Source: GCA-003244245 sp035606945
GTDB lineage: Bacteria; Actinomycetota; Actinomycetes; Mycobacteriales; Pseudonocardiaceae
Length of the DNA stretch: 17,779 nucleotides
Assembly: GCA_035606945.1 (NCBI GenBank)
Contig: DATNDR010000072.1
Span: 1 to 17,779, forward strand
Direction: 5' to 3'
The position numbers and the translations under genes are program-made. This document shows, piece after piece, positions 13,516 through 17,779 of this stretch; position 1 is the first letter of the stretch, and each line of letters starts with the position of its first letter. The notes beneath the pieces are model-generated. The model was not told the origin of the DNA. It searched no databases and saw only the letters and a list, made by a program, of their open reading frames with translations.

Positions 13516-14481
13516 TTACGTCGAGGTGTGCGTGTAGGGCGGGGTGCGGGTGATGCGGGCCAGCCGCCGCGCTGTGGGCCACCGCACGTCTGAGACCCAG
13601 CCGAGTTTCTCCAGGCTCCAGATCAGCCGGGCGGAGATGTCGATTTGGCCGCGGAGCACGCCGTGACGGGCGCAGGTGGGATCGGCGTGGTGCAGGTTGT
13701 GCCACGACTCTCCGAAGGACACGATGGCCAGTGGCCAAAAGTTCGCCGAGCGGTCCCGGGTGGTAAAGGGGCGGACACCGATCATGTGGCAGATCGAATT
13801 GATCGCGAAAGTCACGTGGTGCAGCACCGCAATCCGCACCAGGCCGGCCCAGAACAACGCGGTGATCGCGCCCCACCAGGACCAGCTGATCAGGCCGCCG
13901 AGTAGCGCGGGCGTGACCAGGCTCGCTACCGCCCACCACAGGAATGTGTCGTTGACTCGGCGGATGTCGGGATCGGCGAGCAGGTCAGGGGCGAAGCGGA
14001 CCGGGTTGGTGCGGTTGCCGACGAACAGCCAGCCCAGGTGCGCGTGCCAGAAACCCTTGGCCACCGCTACCGGGGTGGTGCCAAACAGCCACGGAGAATG
14101 CGGGTCACCGTCTGTGTCGGCGAAGGCGTGGTGGCGTCGGTGGTCAGCGACCCAGTCGATCACCGGACCCTGAAACGTGAGGCTGCCCGCCACAGCCAGT
14201 GCGATTCGCAAGGGACGGCTGGTCTTGAACGCGCCATGGGTGAAATACCGGTGGAACCCCACCGACACCCCAAGACCAGACAAAACATAGAAACCCAGGG
14301 CCAGACCGATGTCGGCCCAGCCCAGAGCCCACCCCCACGCCAGCGGGACGGCGGCGATCAACGCCAACAACGGCACCACCACGAAGACCTTGACCAGCAG
14401 CTGCTCGGCCCGGGTGCGCTGCCCAGCCAGGATCGGTTGCGGGCCGAGCGCTGCAACGCCAGCCGCCGGGATCGTTGACAT
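13516..14481 (-). CDS. Membrane fatty-acid desaturase (acyl-CoA delta-9 type)
   Basis: This protein has 321 residues from ATG 14481. The frame is open to 14694, but the extra 71 residues show no family similarity. The three histidine boxes that bind the di-iron centre are intact: HRYFTH (77-82), HRRHH (114-118) and HNLHH (261-265). Four hydrophobic stretches (about 30-50, 58-75, 92-110, 180-225) give the usual topology with the boxes in the cytosol. GDPHSPW and NFWPLAIVSFGESW are family landmarks. Such enzymes put a cis double bond into stearoyl- or palmitoyl-CoA with electrons from a reductase. Family members are often 300-400 residues, so this is near full length. The ribosome site is weak; a GC-rich inverted repeat GGGCGGCCGCC lies 8-18 bases before the ATG. 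Confidence 0.9.
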   Translation of the reverse strand: MSTIPAAGVAALGPQPILAGQRTRAEQLLVKVFVVVPLLALIAAVPLAWGWALGWADIGLALGFYVLSGLGVSVGFHRYFTHGAFKTSRPLRIALAVAGSLTFQGPVIDWVADHRRHHAFADTDGDPHSPWLFGTTPVAVAKGFWHAHLGWLFVGNRTNPVRFAPDLLADPDIRRVNDTFLWWAVASLVTPALLGGLISWSWWGAITALFWAGLVRIAVLHHVTFAINSICHMIGVRPFTTRDRSANFWPLAIVSFGESWHNLHHADPTCARHGVLRGQIDISARLIWSLEKLGWVSDVRWPTARRLARITRTPPYTHTST

Positions 14482-15075
14482 CGGAGACGGCGGCCGCCCG
14501 ATGGCGGATATCCACTCACCGGGGTGCTCTGACTGCACCGAAAAAACCCACCCTTCAGCCGACGCAGGGGCGTCGCCGAGGTCCAGGGCTACCTGTGGAA
14601 TGGTACAGATTCTCCTCCGACCAAACCCTGAGGGGGTAGCAGCGTCCCGCTTCGCACAGCTGACACCGCGGTGAGAGGCTGCGGATCGCCTCATTCAGGC
14701 GCAACGGACCCGGCTGTTGCTGGGCCAGGCTGCGCCACCAGCGCAGGCCTGCACGGCGAGCTACGGTTGATCCCGCCAGAAGGTCTGGCGCCCGCGGATA
14801 CTGCGTGCCGTTAGCTTGAGCCCCGACATTCAAAAGAGCGCAACTGCGGGGTCGCCATCACGGTATATGCCTTGGATCAGACTTGGGGGCTGCGTTTGGT
14901 TGGCCAGTGATCGTGATTGGCTTTCGATGAGGTGCGGCTCTGGGTCAGAGCCAGCGCACCATGGGCCTGCGCACGAACCCGAGCTCGGCGGACGGACGAG
15001 GACGGCACGGCGGAGACGTCTCGGCGGAACGCGCAGGTATCTTGACCATGCTCGACATTCTTGCAGCGGAGTGAG
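14482..15075. other. Intergenic region upstream of the desaturase
   Basis: There is no gene with recognisable similarity in 594 bases. A minus-strand frame ending near 14555 contains RCQLCEAGRCY but nothing else to support it. Hairpins: GGCTCTG/CAGAGCC (14936-14952) about 125 bases beyond the lipid-kinase stop, and CGACGC/GCGTCG (14560-14575) followed after 13 bases by six Ts on the minus strand. Confidence 0.4.
14936..14952 (-). terminator. Hairpin downstream of the lipid kinase gene
   Basis: A 7-base perfect stem with a 3-base loop lies about 125 bases after the kinase stop on the minus strand. No T tract follows. It is the best terminator candidate for the kinase gene, but weak. Confidence 0.3.
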
Positions 15076-16158
15076 CTAGACGCGCACCAGCAGGGCGCCC
15101 CGGTCCACCCGCATCCGCAACGCCTGCACTTCACCCACCGCATCGCCATCGAGTTGGGCCAGCTGCGGAGACTCCGCGCTGATGATGACGGCGCGGCCTT
15201 GCCAGTGCTGCACGATCCGGTGACCACGGCAGCGGCGGGTCAGCACCCGCGCGGTCACCGCCAGCCATCCCAGGATGTTCCGCGGCCCGATGGATACGAC
15301 ATCCAGCAGCCCGTCATCCACCCTGGCCGCGGGCATCAACACCAGCCCGGCGAGAAGTTTGCCGCAGTTGCCGACCACGACCGTGCGGACCTGACGGGGC
15401 GGCTCAATCCGGCCATCCACAGTGAGGGTGATCGGGGCCCTCGGACCCCTCAGAGCCCGCATTCCGGAGACGAAATACGCCAGCGGACCCAGCCGAGACT
15501 TCAACTCGTGGGGTGCGCCGGCCATGATTGCCGCATCGAAGCCCACCCCGGCCATCGCCAAAAAAACCTGTTCCTCGGCACAATCATCGATCGTCACCCG
15601 ACCGACGTCGACCGCGCGGTTTGTGCCGGACAACGCAATCCGAGTGGCTCGGGCCGGGTCATTTAGCCCAATAGCGAGGTTGCGGGCCAGCACGTTGCTG
15701 GTACCCGCGGGCACCAGACCCAACGCGGTGCCCGATCCAGCGAGAACCTGCGCCACATGCCGGATCGTGCCATCCCCGCCGCAGACGAGGACAACATCGG
15801 CACCAGCGGCCAGCGCGGTTCTCGCCTGACCACCACCTGGGTCCTCGACTGTGGTCTCAAGCCACAGCGGTGCGGCCCACTCCAACTCCGCGCACACCCC
15901 AGTGATCTGGGCACGCAACTTCCCTAGGTCGTCGATGTTGCTCGGGTTGACCACCGCTGCCGCCAACGGGCAGTCCGGCAGCGAGTGCGGCGCCGCGCCC
16001 GTCTTGATGGCATTGCTGGGAGCTCCCGCGCGCGTGCGCACACCGCTGCCACGGACGCGCACGTCAGGTAGCCCACTCGGTACTCGCCGAGCTGCGACTG
16101 CCTCCGCTGTACGCATCGACGTGATCTGGGCGGGGTTGGTGGCGCGAACCGACGCCAT
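15076..16158 (-). CDS. Diacylglycerol-kinase-family lipid kinase
   Basis: This protein has 360 residues from ATG 16158. The DAGK catalytic domain starts near residue 65 (PLAAAVVNPSN). It has the nucleotide-binding loop VLVCGGDGTIRH (GGDGT at 127-131) and GLVPAGTSNVLARNL (147-161), followed by the beta-sandwich half (VFLAMAGVGFDAAIM, VVVGNCGKLLAGLVLMP, and DGDAVGE near the end). Enzymes of this family phosphorylate diacylglycerol or related lipids at the inner membrane face using ATP. The first 64 residues are an unusual extension, and residues 1-14 (MASVRATNPAQITS) match the start of DUF5994 proteins because the gene shares its leader with the DUF5994 pseudogene at 3866-4030. Met15 (16116) is an alternative start. 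The gene follows the P-loop kinase gene by 324 bases. Confidence 0.88.
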   Translation of the reverse strand: MASVRATNPAQITSMRTAEAVAARRVPSGLPDVRVRGSGVRTRAGAPSNAIKTGAAPHSLPDCPLAAAVVNPSNIDDLGKLRAQITGVCAELEWAAPLWLETTVEDPGGGQARTALAAGADVVLVCGGDGTIRHVAQVLAGSGTALGLVPAGTSNVLARNLAIGLNDPARATRIALSGTNRAVDVGRVTIDDCAEEQVFLAMAGVGFDAAIMAGAPHELKSRLGPLAYFVSGMRALRGPRAPITLTVDGRIEPPRQVRTVVVGNCGKLLAGLVLMPAARVDDGLLDVVSIGPRNILGWLAVTARVLTRRCRGHRIVQHWQGRAVIISAESPQLAQLDGDAVGEVQALRMRVDRGALLVRV

Positions 16159-16276
16159 GTCGGCGTTCCCGTCCCGGCGTGAACGACAGCCGACGTCATG
16201 ATGCGGCCGAAAACGACGCGGGCTGAATGCCGTGCGCACGAAAAGTAGTCGACCACTGCGCACGTTACTCTCAATC
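16112..16276 (-). repeat. Shared leader repeat, copy 2 (upstream and start of the lipid kinase gene)
   Basis: This aligns with plus-strand 3866-4030. Conserved: GATTGAGAGTA, a TACTTT box (16242-16247, minus strand) in -10 form, TTCGTGCG, CGTCGTTTTCGGCC, the identical GCCGGGACGGGAAC, and the start-codon region. Here an added self-complementary pair GTCGGC...GCCGAC flanks the GC-rich block, the second arm touching the ATG. Similarity ends shortly after codon 15, where the two proteins diverge. Confidence 0.7.
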
Positions 16277-16482
16277 GGTTCACTATGCCAGCGGTGTCAG
16301 TCGAACTGTGCACCCCACACCGCGCGGTACCGTTACTCGACAGCGGAAAATGTCCATTCGAGGCCATTCCCAGCCAATCGAAACTGCCTGAGCCGAGGTG
16401 ACGGGCCACGAACCTGCTTCATCTGAGGGCCACGGCCGAGCCGATTTCGATAGAGGTACCCGTGCCGATCGGTGGATCCAGC
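16159..16482 (-). other. Intergenic region between the two kinase genes
   Basis: These 324 bases contain most of the leader repeat. The frame of the lipid kinase stays open back to GTG 16263, but this part has no ribosome site and reads as an Arg/His-rich peptide. Beyond the repeat nothing is recognised. Confidence 0.4.
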
Positions 16483-17409
16483 TCATTGCACTGCGTCGAG
16501 TAGGTGGTAGAGCAGCATCAGCTGGGTGATCGCTAGCGGTTCGCTGCGGCGGTCGTCGCCGATGGCGCCGAGGGTGCTAGGCGCATCGCCTTGCTCGCCG
16601 ACAAGTGAAGACCAGATCACGTTCTCCACCTTGCGACTTTCCTCCCGCGGTGTGTCCCCGCGCACGTACAGGGCGTCCACCGGTCGGCCGTGTTCGTCGC
16701 GCTGGAGGGTGAGGTGGATAGTCTGCTGCATCCCCGGCGCGAGCACCGTGGTCAGGTCGGGATGGTGGATGGTGGATCGCAGCAGCAGCTCCGCTGACAG
16801 CGGCGTGTCCGGTGGGTCGTCGCGGCCAGTGGTCGGGTGGAATCGCACGACAATGTCGGCGTGACGGCGTTGGGGGATGATGAACGCGTCGCTCTCCGGG
16901 CGGCGCCGTTCCATCTCGGCGGTGACTTGCTCGACGGCGTAGCCGCGCTTACCGGTGTCTCGGTTGATCTTCCACCTCCGGCGCACGTCCTCGGGTGGGT
17001 CGAGGTAAACCGTCACGTCGAAGCAGGTCCGGGCCAGCTTGGTGTGCAATGGCAGCAATCCCTCGACAATGATGAACTCGGCCGGCTCAATGAGCTCGGG
17101 GCGAGCCAGCAGGCCGGTGCCGTGGTCATAGACCGGTTTGAGGATGGGGCGTCCAGTGGCCAGCAGCTGCAGGTGCTGTTCCATGATCTCGACGTAGTTG
17201 CAGTCCGGGTGCAGCGCGGTGAACGGCAGGCACTTGCGTTCTTGACGGTCGTAGCGGTGGTAGTCGTCAACACAAATCGATACGCACCTGTCTTTGCCGA
17301 GAGCCTCCGCGAGACCCTCGGTGAGGGTGGTCTTGCCGGCCGCGCTATCACCAGCGATCGCGAGCAGCACCGGGCGCCGCACCCGCTTGGGCGTGGGTGT
17401 CTTGGCCAT
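16483..17409 (-). CDS. Phosphoribulokinase/uridine-kinase-family P-loop kinase
   Basis: This protein has 308 residues from ATG 17409, chosen for the very strong ribosome site AGGAGGAG about 8 bases upstream; the frame is open 22 codons further without support. Walker A is GDSAAGKTT (20-28). The acidic pair VDDYHRYDRQ (48-57) and KPVYDHGTG (91-99) are the substrate-side landmarks of phosphoribulokinase, and EFIIVEGLLPLHT (111-123) is the Walker-B-like block. The C-terminal third (residues 190-308) is longer than in uridine kinases and of the proteobacterial phosphoribulokinase size class. The reaction would be ATP-dependent phosphorylation of ribulose 5-phosphate or a related sugar or nucleoside. 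No RuBisCO gene is in the window, so the Calvin-cycle role is not shown and the true substrate is open. Confidence 0.85.
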   Translation of the reverse strand: MAKTPTPKRVRRPVLLAIAGDSAAGKTTLTEGLAEALGKDRCVSICVDDYHRYDRQERKCLPFTALHPDCNYVEIMEQHLQLLATGRPILKPVYDHGTGLLARPELIEPAEFIIVEGLLPLHTKLARTCFDVTVYLDPPEDVRRRWKINRDTGKRGYAVEQVTAEMERRRPESDAFIIPQRRHADIVVRFHPTTGRDDPPDTPLSAELLLRSTIHHPDLTTVLAPGMQQTIHLTLQRDEHGRPVDALYVRGDTPREESRKVENVIWSSLVGEQGDAPSTLGAIGDDRRSEPLAITQLMLLYHLLDAVQ

Positions 17410-17779
17410 CGGGGAACTCCTCCTGAGTCTGGAGACGTACCGCTGTGTTCTGGTGTTCTCCGGTCCAGCCGCCAACAGTCGTTATCGGTCGGTGTGCCCG
17501 CTGGCAATGCTGACCTTACGTCGATGGTGATCCCGCGCAGGGGACTGCGCTGGGTAGCAGGTCGCCATAGCGAAGGGGCCATTGCGTCAAGAGTGGATGC
17601 CGCTTGACTGCGTCGATGAAGATCATCGAATCGTGATGGGACGGCCTTAGCTTAGACGTCGGCCGACGAGTGACTCTCGCGGTCGACGGGCAACGACAGC
17701 CCTCCGATCAGCGGGTGGATCTACTAGGGGTCGGTGTCCCCTGGTAGGCTCGTCAGCAGCGCTCATGGCCCGTAGCCCG
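17410..17779. other. Region upstream of the P-loop kinase to the window end
   Basis: No gene is recognised. The only clear structure is a near-perfect 10-base stem, CTACTAGGGG (17721-17730) with CCCCTGGTAG (17738-17747), with a 7-base loop and one T-G pair. This may be a terminator or an operator for a neighbour beyond the window. Confidence 0.35.

Noticed and set aside
14555..14833. Minus-strand frame with RCQLCEAGRCY as a cysteine-cluster protein
   Set aside because: It has three cysteines but no known spacing pattern, no ribosome site and no continuation into the desaturase frame.
15061..15666. Plus-strand frame of 201 codons opposite the lipid kinase
   Set aside because: It is antisense to a clear DAGK domain, rich in His/Pro/Arg, as expected for a shadow frame.
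17721..17747. DosR-type operator in the kinase upstream region
   Set aside because: The palindrome has GGGG/CCCC arms, but the spacing and centre do not fit the DosR consensus; it is better described as a plain hairpin.
1..17779. CRISPR array, rRNA or phage structural genes
   Set aside because: No regularly spaced repeats, rRNA-like segments or capsid, portal or tail proteins were seen.

Overview
The window looks like a chromosomal accessory segment of a Mycobacterium. The main reasons are high GC, an Lsr2-type nucleoid protein with a C-terminal RGR motif, an MPT83-like fasciclin lipoprotein, an RGCVC-family small protein, actinobacterial-type IS remnants, and two apparently leaderless toxin-antitoxin operons behind TANNNT -10 boxes. 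Species cannot be assigned from sequence reading alone. Many broken genes next to intact ones point to ongoing decay.

Layout. (1) Positions 1-2920 are an integration hotspot. The C-terminal end of a probable serine recombinase runs into a tRNA-3'-end-like sequence. Two further tRNA-Arg(CCG) 3'-half fragments follow, dividing the DNA into two short segments, each with one toxin-antitoxin module: HigBA-like (intact) and VapBC-like (toxin frameshifted). (2) Positions 2921-4750 are a graveyard holding scraps of IS6-, IS110- and probably IS1380-family transposases and a broken DUF5994 gene. (3) At 4753-5031 lies a small intact-looking gene for an isolated ribosome-recycling-factor domain II, followed by a shattered tetR on the other strand. 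(4) Positions 5981-9973 hold a family 4 glycosyltransferase and a glycogen-debranching-like glucosidase in tandem, then an Lsr2 paralogue. Two strong hairpins separate the latter from the convergent fasciclin gene. (5) Positions 10197-12640 hold the fasciclin lipoprotein, a sulfite-oxidase-like molybdopterin pseudogene that has lost its catalytic core, and an NAD(P)-binding (NmrA/DUF2867-like) pseudogene. (6) Positions 12791-17409, all on the minus strand, hold an RGCVC protein, a possible 46-residue peptide, an acyl-lipid/CoA desaturase, a diacylglycerol-kinase-like lipid kinase and a phosphoribulokinase/uridine-kinase-like P-loop kinase.

Working together. The glycosyltransferase and debranching enzyme probably act in one alpha-glucan or saccharide pathway. 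Desaturase and lipid kinase would act on membrane lipids. The fasciclin gene and its broken molybdo-oxidase neighbour probably formed one envelope unit. The most notable signals are the free-standing RRF domain II, the tRNA-fragment-flanked toxin-antitoxin segments, and a roughly 165-bp upstream-plus-start sequence shared by the broken DUF5994 gene and the lipid kinase gene 12 kb away.
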